Assembly: GCF_028640845.1 (NCBI RefSeq)
Contig: NC_080540.1
Span: forward strand, 277,837,524-277,901,523
Length of the DNA: 64,000 nt
Source of the DNA: Ahaetulla prasina
Lineage: Eukaryota > Chordata > Lepidosauria > Squamata > Colubridae
Direction: 5' to 3'
A program made the position numbers and the translations under genes. The notes under the pieces were generated by a model, which saw only the letters and a program-made list of their open reading frames with translations, was not told the origin of the DNA and made no database searches. Positions 45,891 to 56,751 of this stretch are shown here, piece by piece (the first letter of the stretch is position 1; each line of letters begins with the position of its first letter).

Positions 45891-46384
45891 TCTCCTCAAG
45901 TTCATTTCTAATGAAGGGTAAACCTCAAAACATGAAAAAGGGCCAGTATGAATATCCCTGGGCTGCACAGAATTTTGTAAAAGTTTAAGATCACCTCCAG
46001 GTCTGTCACTGGGTCAACAAGCAGAGTCCATCACTTTAGCATGAGCCACATGACATCATAACACATCCATCTTTTATCTTGAGGTGCTTTGGCTGGGCAG
46101 AACCTCTGGACCGTCATTAGTGGGAATTTTGGCTTCTCACTGTCTTCTAGCTTTTTTTCCTCTGAACATTTCTTTTCAAAATGGAATGAAGACCACTGCA
46201 GGTTGGTTTCCAAATACGTCTGAAGATTGGTGTGGAAGTGCCATTAGAATGAAGGCTAGAATTGTGAAAACCCAAATTCAACTCTCCATGAACCTTATTA
46301 GATAACCTTGAGTTATAATTACTGTTTATCACTTATCCTGCAGGGTTTCTACCTGCGCTCTATGGGAATGTTTGAACTTGTAGG
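45891..46384. other. No gene or repeat recognised
   Basis: Short frames on both strands without recognisable domains. Confidence 0.5.
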
Positions 46385-46385
46385 G

Positions 46386-46630
46386 AATAGCAATAGCACT
46401 TAGACTTATATACCACTTCATTGTGCTTTTACAGCCCTCTCTAAGCAGTTTACAGAGTCAGCCTATTGCCCCACAACAATCTGGGTCCTTATTTTACCGA
46501 CATCAGAAGAATGGAAGGTTGGATCAACCTTGAGCCAGTGAGATTTGAACTGCCGAACTGCAACTGCAACTAACAGTCAGCTGAAGTAGCCTGCAGTTCT
46601 GTACTCTAACCACTGCGCCACCTCGGCTCT
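46386..46630 (-). mobile_element. tRNA-derived SINE with LINE-type 3' end
   Basis: On the minus strand: gagccgaggtggcgcagtgg (A box), cggcagttcaaatctcactg (B box), conserved ggctcaaggttgatccaacc, then ctgactctgtaaac and tataagtctaagtgctattg at the 3' end. Same family as 53358, 59619, 60188 and 60657. Confidence 0.9.
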
Positions 46631-46893
46631 TAATAGCTGTAATGAACCAACCCATGAGAATTTTATAGGCGACAGCTCAATTTTATAACTCTAAGAGTCA
46701 TCTTCAGAAGCAAATGGAAGTATATGTGGCCAAACTGTTCAATTTTGATGTTACTTTTTTATCAGCTTGCATTGTTGTCCAGCTTGCAGGTTAGCATAGT
46801 CAAATCCATAGATATGTAGTTTCTACCCTGGCCTCTGTACATTCACCTGGAAAGAAACACAGAGGCTTAGGAAAGTAGATGTAATCTGTAATA

Positions 46894-47728
46894 ATGGGTC
46901 ATTATACACTAAATATACACTATACACTATACACTAAATACAAGCTTGATGGATATTACCTTGTAGATGACCCTCACCCCATTAAAGACCTTGGAGTTTT
47001 CATATCAAATGATCTAAGTGCCAAAGCCCACTGCAATTACATCGCAAAAAAGACTTTAAGAGTTGTAAACTTAATCTTGCATAGCTTCTTCCCCAGAAAG
47101 ATTACACTATTAACCAGAACATATAAAACATTTGCTAGACCAATTCTTAAATACAGCTCGCCTGTCTGGAACCCACACCTCATTTTGGACATTAATACAA
47201 TTGAGCATGTCCAGAAATATTTTACAAGAAGAGTTCTCCACTCCTCTGTTTACAACAAAATACCTTATGCCACCAGACTTGAAATCCTGGGTTTAGAAAA
47301 TTTAAAACTCCGCCGCCTTCAACATGACCTGAGTTTAACTCATAGAATCATCTGTTACAATGTCCTTCCTGTTGAAGACGACTTCAGCTTCAATCGCAAC
47401 AATACACGAGCACACAATAGATTTAAGCTTAATGTTAACCGTTCCAATCTTGATTGCAGAAAATATGACTTCAGTAACAGAGTTGTTAATGCCTGGAATG
47501 CACTACCTGACTCTGTGGTCTCTTCCCAAAATCCCCAAAGCTTTAACCAAAGACTATCTACTATTGACCTCACCCCATTCCTAAGAGGTCTGTAAGGGGC
47601 GTGCATAAGAGCACACGCGTGCCTACCATTCCTGTCCTAATGTTCCCTTTGATTTTATCCAATTCATATAGTTATTTCATGCTTATGCTTATATATACTG
47701 TTGTGACAAATAAATAAATGTTCCTTTG
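46894..47728 (+). mobile_element. CR1-type LINE with intact 233-codon 3' frame
   Basis: Frame 46894-47595 is open: KDLGVFISNDLSAKAHC, RVVNLILHSFFPRKITLL, LGLENLKLRRLQHDLSL, CRKYDFSNRVVNAWNALPD, TPFLRGL and stop. The 3' UTR (ggggcgtgcataagagcac) ends in gacaaataaataaatg. Only the C-terminal third of ORF2 remains. Short acactaaata repeats precede the start. Confidence 0.9.
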
Positions 47729-47942
47729 TATATACAGAAGAATCGGTGCTGGGTTCAGCAAAAAGCATGGATCGCAGTTGCCATCTGTTTCTACGCTGCT
47801 GAGATCTTTACTGGCAGAACAAAAGAGTGTACTTTACTCATTGTTGATAAAAAAACAAAATAGGAAATTAATTAGAAGAAATGTGCAGTATGTGGAAAAG
47901 AATATACAATGAGTTCTATGTTTATAAAACATACATAATAAA

Positions 47943-48158
47943 TGTCCCAAAGGTGCTTTTTTCCAAAAGGCAACAGGGCTTGATTTCCCCCACACCCTTT
48001 GAAATGCTTTGCTTCTCATCCAAGAAGCTTCTTCAGTTCTGAAGTTCAGTTTGGTTCTTGGATGAAAAGTGAAACATTTTTTAAAAAGCGAGCCAGGAGT
48101 GTCCAGTTGGCTTAGAAAAAGCGCCTTTGGGACAACCATGACCTGGATGATTGAGAAT
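47943..48158. mobile_element. Penelope-like repeat, head-to-head pair
   Basis: The left part, read minus, runs from gaagaagcttcttggatgag to an aaaagcacctttggga end; the right part, read plus, runs from ggttcttggatgaaaagtga to aagcgcctttgggacaacca and gacctggatgattgagaat. Two partial copies thus face away from a common centre. Minus-strand frames here are incidental. Confidence 0.65.
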
Positions 48159-48695
48159 TTTCTTAGACGTACATATTAAATGCCTATTTGTGCTTAAATC
48201 TGTGTACATTAAATGCACACACAAGTTCTGTATTTCAGGGAAAAAGTAAGGCAAAAATGGTAAAATTCCAATCCTGAAAATTTTATGGGCATAGAGTTTC
48301 CTGACAGCAATATAGAAGTATTTGGCCACAGCCATCTTCTGCGATATATTTTGAACTTTCTGCCTGGGATTTCCTAATGATCTCCCACCCAGATAGTAAC
48401 GCAAAAAGAAATGTGGCACACATGTGCATGTATGAATTAGACATAGAAGTCCTCTACACATACCTTTGACAATGGATCTCAATGGAAGGTGATACAATAA
48501 AGGAAATTGAATGGCATGTCAAATGTGGCTGACAGGCATTCAGCAAGCTAAGCATAATTTTCAAGAACAACCTCCCCCTATGCCTGAAAAGTTTTCGATC
48601 AATGTGTGCTATGTGCTCTAAAAGATGCTGGTGAAACATGGACACTAACCTCACAATTGATAAATGTCTACGGAGATTCTTATTCATCCATTGGG
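48159..48695. other. No gene or repeat recognised
   Basis: Minus-strand frames of 77 and 138 codons (48687-48081) have no recognisable domain. Confidence 0.5.
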
Positions 48696-48699
48696 ATAT

Positions 48700-48990
48700 A
48701 ATGGTTGTCCCAATGATGCTTTTTCAAGAGGCAAGTGGACTTTCTGGTTTTATTTTGAAGATGTTTCGCTTCTCATCCAAGAAGCTTCTTCAGTTCCGAG
48801 TCAGAACCTAAGACGCTTCTTGGATGAGAAGTGAAACATCTTCAAGGACAAACCAAGCTTCTTCAGCTCTGACTGGATGATCCTTCCAGTCCCCACCATC
48901 CAGTCAGAGATGAGGTAGCTTCTTGGATGAGAAGCAAAATGTCTTCAAAGAAAAACCAGAAAGTCCAGTTGCCTCTTGAAAAAGCACCGG
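48700..48990. mobile_element. Penelope-like repeat cluster, inverted and direct partial copies
   Basis: Left part on the minus strand, 48805 down to about 48700: gaactgaagaagcttcttgg, then atgagaagcgaaacatcttc and gaaagtccacttgcc. Two degraded partial copies in plus orientation follow (48816-48850 and 48911-48990), the last running to ttgcctcttgaaaaagcacc. Between them lies a short inverted repeat (gactggatgatccttccagtc-like). Confidence 0.65.
48763..48793 (-). ncRNA. Hammerhead-ribozyme-like motif (tentative)
   Basis: On the minus strand CTGAAGA is followed by a hairpin GCTTCT-TGGATG-AGAAGC and then GAAAC, the order of the hammerhead core CUGANGA - stem II - GAAA. One extra A lies between CTGAAGA and the hairpin, which departs from the consensus. 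The cleavage-site strand was not assigned. Activity is not claimed. Confidence 0.3.
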
Positions 48991-48994
48991 TGGG

Positions 48995-49370
48995 ACTCAC
49001 ACTCAAACAAAAGCTACGAGCCATGGAAAGATATATGCTTGGCAGCACAAGACAAGATAGAAACACATGCACATGAATTAAGAGAACGAGCAAAAGTATA
49101 CGATATCATCAAGAAAGTAAAAGAATTGCAATGGAAATGGGCTGGTCACATAGCAAGAACAGATGGCAGGTGGACCAAGGCAATCATAGAATGGATCCCA
49201 CTTGATAAAAAGCACCCACAAAAGAGACCTAAAACAAGATGGATCGACCACATCAGCAAGTATCGCAGGCCAAATTGGCAAAAGGAAGCTCACGAATCAT
49301 ATTGGTTGGAAACATATGGAAGAGGCCTTCATCCTGCAGTGGATAGACAATGGCTAAAATGATGATGTAT
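48995..49370 (+). mobile_element. RTE-type LINE, C-terminal end of ORF
   Basis: The frame open to 49362 reads VKELQWKWAGHIARTDGRW, RPKTRWIDHISKYRRPNW and ends GLHPAVDRQWLK. The W-AGH-AR ... RW motif is a hallmark of the C terminus of RTE LINEs. 3' end atgatgatgt fits the TGATG-type tails of that clade. 5' truncated; it abuts the Penelope-like repeat. Confidence 0.8.
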
Positions 49371-50470
49371 TAAGAGATTGGCTCTTAAACCAATTAAAAA
49401 AAGAAAGGAACTGGGACAATGACCTTTGAATGCAGACATTGCAAGAGCCAGTTATTTTTCAGCACTTTGGTCTTCCAGCTGACAAGCGACACCACTGGTA
49501 AATTCCAAGCCTGACTCCTGAATGAATGTTTAAGAACTTTAAAGTCAGTGATTATTCTACTCATTTTGTTTTTAATGAAGATTAAATAAACATGGGTGGA
49601 CAGGGCAGTAAAGGATTACATTTAAGCACTTGCTGGCAACAAGAGTCCTTTGTATAGCATTATTTCTAGCTATAACACGTGCCCATGTTGGAACTGTAGC
49701 AGAGATACTTGCAAAACTATTTGTAGCCAAAAAAAAACACCAAAAAAACCATCCGGGTAAAATTGTTCAGGTGTGTGGGTGGGTGTCCTTTTTCCAACCA
49801 GGAGTTACAGTCTATTTTGAGATCATCTTGACAATGTGCATTTATAACCACGCTGTTGGTACTTTTGTAGGATCTGTTAGAACTTGCAGCAATTCTTCAG
49901 AATCCATTGCAAGGATCATCATAATCATACTGCTGTGAGTAATTTCTAAGTTGATGTCTAGTAGACTTTCACATCCTGGATTACAGCATCTGCCTCTCTT
50001 TAGTGCATCACTTCCCTTTTTTTTTCTGCTTGCGTTTTACAAGTCTATATTCCTTCTCTTTCTTGGGTAGAGCTCTTTTCTGAGATAGGGAAACTCTTTT
50101 AAAGGCTGCAGCTCAATTCTTAGTGAGAGGAAGCCACACGTTCCCTTTACAGCTGCTCCAGATTGAAGCATGTGGGAGGCCATGGTAAGATCAGCTCATC
50201 AGGCCCGTGGGTGGCTGGTTATTCTTACGATGTTTACAATTGAGCAACAATAATAAAACAGCTGCTACAGGTGGTGATTGCCCGTAGAATCATAACAGAG
50301 AGATTTAAGCATGGCCTACAATCGACGTGGAGAATATTTGATCCTGCAGAACGTAATGAATTATAAATCCCATTATCCTTCATCTATGATCATGGGGCTG
50401 CTGTGAACTCTCATTTGGCAATCCCACAGGCTCCTTATTCCGGAGTTTACAGAACCAACCATGTAAGGGG
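49371..50470. other. No gene or repeat recognised
   Basis: The plus-strand frame 49630-49938 (102 codons) has a hydrophobic start but no family resemblance and no promoter context. Treated as chance. Confidence 0.5.
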
Positions 50471-50625
50471 CATGCATACTGGAAGGGGCGTGCATAAGTG
50501 CACCAGCGTGCCTACCGTCCCTGTCCTAATATTGCTTTTTACTTGCTCTTTTTGTGTATTCAAATTATGTTTATACTTTTATCTTATATATGCTTGACAA
50601 AATAAAATAAATAAAATAAAATGTA
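50471..50625 (+). mobile_element. CR1-type LINE 3' UTR fragment (VLISNDLSAKAHC family)
   Basis: ggggcgtgcataagtgcacc, cgtgcctaccgtccctgtcc and a tgacaaaataaaataaataa tail match the 3' UTR at 47600-47728. Only about 150 bp remain. Confidence 0.8.
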
Positions 50626-50647
50626 TAGGTCTTTAACAATCCTAATA

Positions 50648-50882
50648 CCCTGTTTCCCTGAAAATAAGACCCAACGGGAAAATAAGTCCTAGCATGATTT
50701 TTCAGGATGCTTATAATATAAGCCCTACCCCCAAAATAAGCCCCAGTTAAGATTGTCAGCCAGATGGGTGCCTTTAGTACCGTATTTCCCACAAAATAAG
50801 ATCTAACCAGAAAATAAGGCCTAATGCGTCTATTGGAGCAAAAATTAATATAAGATCCAGTCTTATTTTCGAGGAAACACAG
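50648..50882. mobile_element. TA-flanked MITE, CCSTGTTTCCC family (235 bp)
   Basis: Ends ccctgtttccctgaaaataa and gaggaaacacag, TA on both sides. Collinear with 14491-14726, including the gaaaataagncctaa repeats and an internal taccgtatttccc copy of the end. Confidence 0.8.
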
Positions 50883-51165
50883 TATTAGCCACATAGAAAA
50901 AAGGAACACATTGGGTGGAAAATTGGAAAAAGCTCATAGAAGAATCTACCCAGTCTCCTGCCCAGAATGATCGCTTCATTGCCCTGGATATGTCAGGCTC
51001 TTTACAGCAATTGACAACTTCTTTAGCATCACTGCAAGGGCCATCTGCGAATTGGCTGCGGCTCCTGCAATTGACAGAGTGAGCTCACAATCAGTTGCTT
51101 TCAAAACTCCATCAAAGTCACGTGCACAGGCTTAAGTATGTCAGTAAGTAGCATTCCTTCTAGAT

Positions 51166-51300
51166 CAGGGGTCTCCAACCTTGGCAACTTTCAGACTTGT
51201 GGACTTCAACTCCCAAAATTCCTCAGCCAGTTTTGCTCCCAGAGGAATTCTGGGAGTTGAAATCCACAAGTCTGAAAGTTGCCAAGGTTGGAGACCCCTG
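51166..51300. mobile_element. Fold-back hAT-type MITE (135 bp)
   Basis: caggggtctccaaccttggc to its inverse; 8-bp duplications TTCTAGAT / CTCTAGAT (7 of 8). Confidence 0.9.
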
Positions 51301-51589
51301 CTCTAGATAAAACAACTTTATTGTCATTTTTTTTACTGCAAGCAAACCAGACCACATTAAAAATGAAATCCTGTTGCCTGCTCTCAAGAGAAAGTGTATT
51401 ATCTACCCAAACACATACATAACGCACATTTACACATGCAATATATATACATAAATATATACCTGCACCATTCATATATATACACCTATGCTGTCCCTTT
51501 TGAATACGTAGCGGAAAGAGGTAACTTGAGAGTTCACCAGGTTGTTGCTATATGGAACAAAATTGAATCTAGATGTTCTGAATCTAGAT

Positions 51590-51719
51590 CAGGGGTGTCA
51601 AACTTGTGGCCCACAGGCCGGATGCATCATGTGCTGGCCACGCCCACCCATTTTAGCAAAGGGGATAAAAGTCATATGTCACGTGATGACAACAGGACAA
51701 CATGAGTTTGACATCCCTG
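51590..51719 (+). mobile_element. hAT-type MITE, CAGGGGTGTCAAACT family (130 bp)
   Basis: Ends caggggtgtcaaacttgtgg and catgagtttgacatccctg; perfect 8-bp duplications ATCTAGAT at 51582-51589 and 51720-51727. The target octamer is itself a perfect palindrome and is preceded by a nearby second tctagat. Confidence 0.9.
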
Positions 51720-51727
51720 ATCTAGAT

Positions 51728-51836
51728 GTTCTGCTTTAGATACCATGAAGCCTCCTCCCAGAAGGTAACAAGGAAAACAGATTGTGAAGAGAATGTGTAG
51801 AGTCCCAGACAATCCTGCAGACTACTATTTCTACTG
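51728..51836 (-). mobile_element. CR1-L3-like LINE coding fragment
   Basis: On the minus strand: CRIVWDSTHSLHNLFSLLP followed by SGRRLHGI, the C-terminal LLPSGRR block that also occurs (as LLPSKRC) at 1-665. Same orientation as the fragment to its right. Confidence 0.75.
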
Positions 51837-51912
51837 AATAGAATAGAATAGAATAGAATAGAATAGAATAGAATAGAATAGAATAGAATAGAATAGAATA
51901 GAATAGAATAGA
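51837..51912 (-). repeat. (AATAG)n pentanucleotide array
   Basis: About 15 GAATA units, pure. It forms the 3' tail of the LINE end at 51913-52165 when read on the minus strand. Confidence 0.95.
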
Positions 51913-52165
51913 TTTTTTTATTGGCCAAGTGTGGTTGGACACACAAGGAATTTGTCTTTGGTGCATAGGCTCTCAGTGTACAGAGTACAGAAAAGAAATG
52001 TTCATCAGGAATTCTAAGGTACTATTGTGTGAAAGGGGAGTGTAAGAAGGGAAAATGAAAAATCTCAGATGGTGATTCCTGCAATCCAAGGACAACCTGG
52101 TGGCCTCCAATCCATTATAACTGGGTCCTTCTAAGAGCCTTCTGGAAGTTGTCATTCCAAATGCA
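51913..52165 (-). mobile_element. CR1-L3-like LINE 3' end
   Basis: Minus strand: gaattcctgatgaacatttc, gtacactgagagcctatgca, ccaaagacaaattccttgtg, cacacttggccaataaaaaa, then the AATAG-type array. This 3' UTR is typical of an abundant snake CR1 group; name not checked. Confidence 0.75.
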
Positions 52166-53356
52166 TGAAGCCAGTAAAGTAGTATCTCCCATTACAATGA
52201 ACTAGCATAGTTTGGAGGGGAGCTATCCCTTCTCATATGAATATAATAATCTACCACGATGGCTAGTGAGCACATGAAGAGTGCTTTTCTCTCAACAGCC
52301 ACTGCCCCATCTATCTTGGTGTGTTTTGTCATTCAGGCCTTATTTTTAAAATCAGAATTACTGAGAGGTTTCCATTCAATTTGCTGAACTTTATAGCATG
52401 GTTGTGGTATGAAATATTTTGTCAAACAGACTGAGCAAATGAAAAACAGACTTCTGGTCTAAAGATAGAAAAGAGGAAGGAAGGTTATACATCTCCGAAT
52501 TGCAGATAACCAGGGCAGCGGTTCATGTGAGCTTTCTGACACCTGCTCTGTAGATCACGGGCTGCAAACTTGAGATCTTTGCTCCTTCTAAGATAGCAAT
52601 GGGATAGTTATGTCTAACACAGTTGACTTTGAAGATTTTGAGGGTGGTGGTGGTTATGCTGCTGAGCATCTTTGGTTTAATCTTCAAGGTAACCATATCC
52701 CTTGTAGCTCTTACTGATATAATAATGCTTTGCCAACACTTTGATGCTTCAAGGATAGTCCTGGAAGAAACAGATGATTCATCAAGGGCAAGAGAAAGTA
52801 CAGCAATTAAAAACTCAAAACACAGAGCTGCAGGGAACTCTCCTCCTCCTCCTCTCCTTGCTCCTCTAATGAATAACATCTCAATTGGATCTTGTTTTTA
52901 TTTGTTAAGGATTCTTCCTTCTTAAAAAAAACCCTACACACTAATTGTCTTTAATTACCTTGCCATATATTTTAGATGCTTTTAATTGTTCAAAGCAGAG
53001 GTTATCTTTAGAAACCTATTAGTAGTGCCTGAACGTATGTAAAGCCAAAGAAAATTCAGAATCACCAGCTAATAGAGGATGGACGGTGTTATACAATGCA
53101 GAAAAAGGGAGATTCTAAATTTGAAAACCTAAAACCAGTGGATGAAAAGGATTGAACTTAGTGAAATTTGATGGGCTAAGGCACAAAGGTCAAACTCGAT
53201 CGTGAAAATTTTCACCCATTGTGAAAATTTATATATCAGAGATCATATATAATAATGTAGCCTTTTTCTTTAAATAAGCTATTGTAAAATGTTTAAAATT
53301 GTAGCCATTGGTATTCCCACCCTGAGATGTCAGTATTATGAAGACAAATAATGTAA
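52166..53356. other. No gene or repeat recognised
   Basis: Two overlapping frames of 100-118 codons on opposite strands at 52523-52925 look like a coding locus at first but show no domain. Nothing else identified. Confidence 0.5.
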
Positions 53357-53357
53357 A

Positions 53358-53586
53358 GCCACAGTGGCGCAGTGGTTAGAGTGCAGGCTACTGCTGTTGA
53401 CTGCCAGCTGTCTGCAATTTGGTAGTTCAAATCTCACTAGGCTCAAGGTTGACTCAGCCTTCCATCCTTCCATGGTGGGTAAAATGAGGACCTAAATTGT
53501 TGGAGGCAATATGTTGACTCTGTAAACCACTTACAGAGGGCTGTGAAGCACTGTGAAGCAGTATATAAATATAAGTGCTATTGCTA
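53358..53586 (+). mobile_element. tRNA-derived SINE
   Basis: gccacagtggcgcagtggtt (A box), ggtagttcaaatctcac (B box), ggctcaaggttgactcagcc, ctgactctgtaaacc-type block, and ataagtgctattgcta at the 3' end. Complete length about 229 bp. Confidence 0.9.
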
Positions 53587-54140
53587 AAACAGGTGAGCTC
53601 AGGTTGATGATTTTGTTCAGGGCCTATTTTGTTCAACACAGCCAGGAAAAGTTGGTTCATATTCCATTAGTAGAAGTTAATCATTAAAAGGAAGGATTCA
53701 TGAGATTGGAACTATTTTTGAAATGGCTCACATACCCTTATCTAAAGAAGATGATTGGTTCTCCAGTTGATGCCAGTGATAAGGGACCTTCCATTTCCAA
53801 GGAGGATGCAGAGAAAAGTGAACCAAGGAGTTCTTGATTGCATTAGCCAGAATTGAGGATGCAATCTTAGAAAAATGCTGGAATTATTCTCCTGGGATCT
53901 TTGTCCTGAAAGGATACCATTGTTTCCCCACTGTCTGTATGCTTGTTACACATTTTTTCACCCCAAGAAAATCATCCTGCCCTTGAAACTACTCACTGCT
54001 CAGGAATGTGAGGAATAACACTCTTAATTGTAATAATAGTTATGTAGTAATCTTGTTTCATGTGTGTTTCCTTACTATAATCATTGAAATAACTACATAA
54101 GCCAGACTTTTCCAACATGGAATCTCCAGATGTTTTAGAC
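53587..54140. other. No gene or repeat recognised
   Basis: No recognisable features. Confidence 0.5.
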
Positions 54141-54141
54141 C

Positions 54142-54257
54142 AGGGGGCTCCAAACTTGGCCACTTTAAGACTTGTGTACTTCATCTATAGTGGGCTGAGG
54201 AATTCTGGGAGTTGAAGTCCACAAGTCTGAAGGTAGCCGAGTTTGGAGAACCACATG
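54142..54257. mobile_element. Fold-back hAT-type MITE, eroded
   Basis: cagggggctccaaacttggc pairs with gccgagtttggagaaccac; the centre is shortened. Flanks share ttagac but a full 8-bp duplication is not clear. Confidence 0.75.
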
Positions 54258-54370
54258 TTAGACTGTAACTCCCAGTATTCCAAGTTCTTTTAAGAGTGGA
54301 TAATTAAGCAATGACCAACCTTACATGTATAAAGTTGCAGCTGTTGTCATATCTTCTAATTGTAGAGACC

Positions 54371-54568
54371 AGTGCTTCTCAACTCTGGTCATTTAAAGTA
54401 GGGGTCTCCAACCCTGGCAACTTTAAGCCTGGAGGACTTCAACTCCCAGAATACCAGCTTTGCTGGCTGGGGAATTCTGATTTAAAAATGTGTGGACTTG
54501 ATAATGTCTAGGAATTCTGGGAGTTGAAGTTCACACATCTTAAAGTGACCAAGGTTGAGAAACACTGA
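54371..54568. mobile_element. Nested fold-back MITEs
   Basis: Outer pair: cagtgcttctcaactctggtc at the left and ccaaggttgagaaacactg at the right. Inside the left arm lies a partial copy of the other family (ggggtctccaaccctggcaa to tggctggggaattctg) that has lost its right arm. Confidence 0.7.
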
Positions 54569-55044
54569 TCTATGCTATTTTTGACCCATGAGATTTTTGC
54601 ATGGTATAATTGAAATTGCAAAAAAAAATAAAATTAAATGGATCGCATCTTATGGAACTGTTTTGTGTGTTTTTTTATTTCCACTCACAAGCATTTATTA
54701 TTGCTCAGGTAAAAAAACTGAATGGAAGCTACTATTAAATATCAATTTTAATTATACTCAAAGGTTAATAAACTGTTCACAGAGGAAGTGGATTTAAAAG
54801 GCAAATAGGCAGAAATAATCATGCAAAGTTGGGTTTTCCAGATTTTTTTTTCAACAAATACTCTGGTACATAGATAATAATTGAGCAAAATTTTCCAATT
54901 TCTTTGATTCATATGGAAACTGATCACCCAGGTTTTTTTTTAAAAAAAGATATATTCTGCCTTTATATGCTTGAATATATAACAATGAGTTTGCTTTATT
55001 CAATCATTCTGAAGAATTGTACAAAACAATAAAGTGATATATGG
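54569..55044. other. No gene or repeat recognised
   Basis: AT-rich, with several T and A runs. No recognisable features. Confidence 0.5.
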
Positions 55045-55175
55045 CATCCTGCAGAGTTTCTCAACTTTAGCAACTTTATGATAAGTGGACTTCAATTCCC
55101 AGAATTCCCATGCTGGCTGGGGAATTCTGAGAGTTGAAGTCCACCCATCTTAAACTTGCCAAGATAGAGAAACCC
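55045..55175. mobile_element. Fold-back MITE, CAGAGTTTCTCAACTT type
   Basis: cagagtttctcaactttagc and cttgccaagatagagaaaccctg form imperfect arms, with a ccatgctggctgg centre. No clear target duplication. Confidence 0.75.
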
Positions 55176-55394
55176 TGTTCTATAGAATTTGGGAAATGCA
55201 AAGGCCAAATCTGTTTCATTTGTTCCTTTCAGATATAAAAATAAAACATTCCTCTAGCTTCCAGGACATCTAACCCACAATTTACTTAATCAGGATTTAC
55301 TCAATCAGCTGGATTCACCTTAGCCTTTGAAGCATGTCCTGCGAGAATTTCCCATTTGAGCCCATCCAGTTATATGAATCCTGTCACTTGCTTT

Positions 55395-55495
55395 TGTGTG
55401 TGTGTGTGTGTGTATCTATATGTGTGTGTGTGTGTGTGTATCTATGTATGTATGTATGTATGTGTATATGTATATGTATATGTATATATGTGTGT
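55395..55495 (+). repeat. (TG)n and (TATG)n microsatellites
   Basis: Two TG runs separated by atctatatg, then tatgtatgtatgtatgtgta and tatatgtatatgtata. Open frames across it are low-complexity artefacts. Confidence 0.95.
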
Positions 55496-55880
55496 TGTTG
55501 GTTGGTATGTGGCTAACTTCAGCCAGTGGACCATTGTCAACTCAAATGAGTTGCTTAGTTCCCAAATAAACTGAGCAATGAACTCAGAGTATATTGGCTG
55601 GAATATGGTGGTTTCATTTCTGATTTGCTGGTAACACCAAATCAGTTAAAAGAGCAAGGAGCTGCATTCACACAACATGATAAACTTGGTTAGCATTAAC
55701 CTTATGTTAACTTTAGGCAATTTAGCCTACTGTGCCAAACCCAGCCTGGGGGAAGGGGAGATTTATGGTTGGTCGGCAGGTTAAGGTATTCTACAAATCT
55801 AGTAAACAGAAGAAATCATCCATGGGATTACCGTATTTTATTTATTTAGTTATTTACGGTATTTAGTTAGTTATAATCCA
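55496..55880. other. No gene or repeat recognised
   Basis: AT-rich spacer between the microsatellite and the CpG island; atttatttagttatttacgg near 55840. Confidence 0.5.
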
Positions 55881-56255
55881 TCACCTTGTCTGAACGCAGG
55901 CTAGGGGGGTGCCAGGCGAATCCTGCCGGCGTGCCTATTCAAAGGGATGCGCGAACACGCAACACTGCCTCCGTTCACACAACGGGGGTGGGGAGGCTCG
56001 CACGTCGTGCGAAGGCAGCTCCTCCTCTTGCTGCTGCCGCCGTTTCGGCTCTTCTTTTCCCTCCTCCTCGGTGCGGAAGGAGTTAAGTTTTGGCAGGCGC
56101 AAGACACAGTTAAGGGGGAGTCGCCCGAAGCCGAGGCAGGCAGCGCAAACATCGCGGCGCATTCCTGGGTAGCCCTCAGCTGCCAGCATCTGATTAAAAC
56201 CATCTCTCTCGCTGTGAGTGGCTAACTAAACAGAAGGCTGGAGTACGGCTGCGTC

Positions 56256-56263
56256 TATTTAAG
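56256..56263 (+). promoter_or_regulatory. TATA-like box 1
   Basis: TATTTAAG in a GC-rich setting; a start about 30 bases on (near 56285) would give a short leader up to the donor at 56343. Confidence 0.4.
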
Positions 56264-56284
56264 CCGAGTTGCCGGAGCTGCGCC

Positions 56285-56342
56285 TTCGCCGGCTCCAGGG
56301 GAAAAAAAGCCTCATGCGCTAAGCGGGTCGGGGATAAGCCGG
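56285..56342 (+). other. Candidate non-coding first exon with 5' splice donor
   Basis: Ends in CCGG followed by GTAAGT at 56343, close to the consensus donor. The interval has one ATG with an immediate stop (ATG CGC TAA), so it would be leader only. Start is inferred from TATA-like box 1; no transcript evidence. Confidence 0.3.
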
Positions 56343-56744
56343 GTAAGTTGGCAACCAAGGAAAAAAAAAAAAGGACGCGTCTTTGGGGAGCCTCGGAAGG
56401 GCGACGCTGCAAAGGGGTCGCGGTGGGCTGCGCGTTTGGAAACGCCGAGTTGGGTTAAGGAAGGAAAGGAGGAGACGGTGGCCAACTCAAGGGACGAAAC
56501 CAAAGCGGTCGCGGCTTGGGAGGGAAGCGTCTTCCGCGGCTCTTTTTTCTTTTTTTCCTTCCCCTCCCTCGGCCCCCCCAAAAAGGAATCTCCTTGGGGA
56601 TCTATTTCTCCGGGATTTTCGGTCGCCTGGCCGAAAGCGGCTGCTTTTTGCTCGAGCTGCTTGCGAAATAACGAGGATCTTTTCTGATCTCCATCCGAGC
56701 TGGCTTGTTGAGCCGCCGAGCAGACGCGCATGGATTATGCGGGC

Positions 56745-56751
56745 TATAAAA
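56745..56751 (+). promoter_or_regulatory. TATA box 2
   Basis: GGGC-TATAAAA-CC is a textbook TATA box with GC-rich flanks; predicted start near 56775. It could define an alternative promoter. Confidence 0.45.

Noticed and set aside
49630..49938. 102-codon frame with a signal-peptide-like start
   Set aside because: No cysteine pattern or domain, and it ends in an isoleucine run from ATC/ATA repeats; no transcript context.
52523..52925. Overlapping sense/antisense frames of 100-118 codons
   Set aside because: No recognisable domain on either strand; likely chance.
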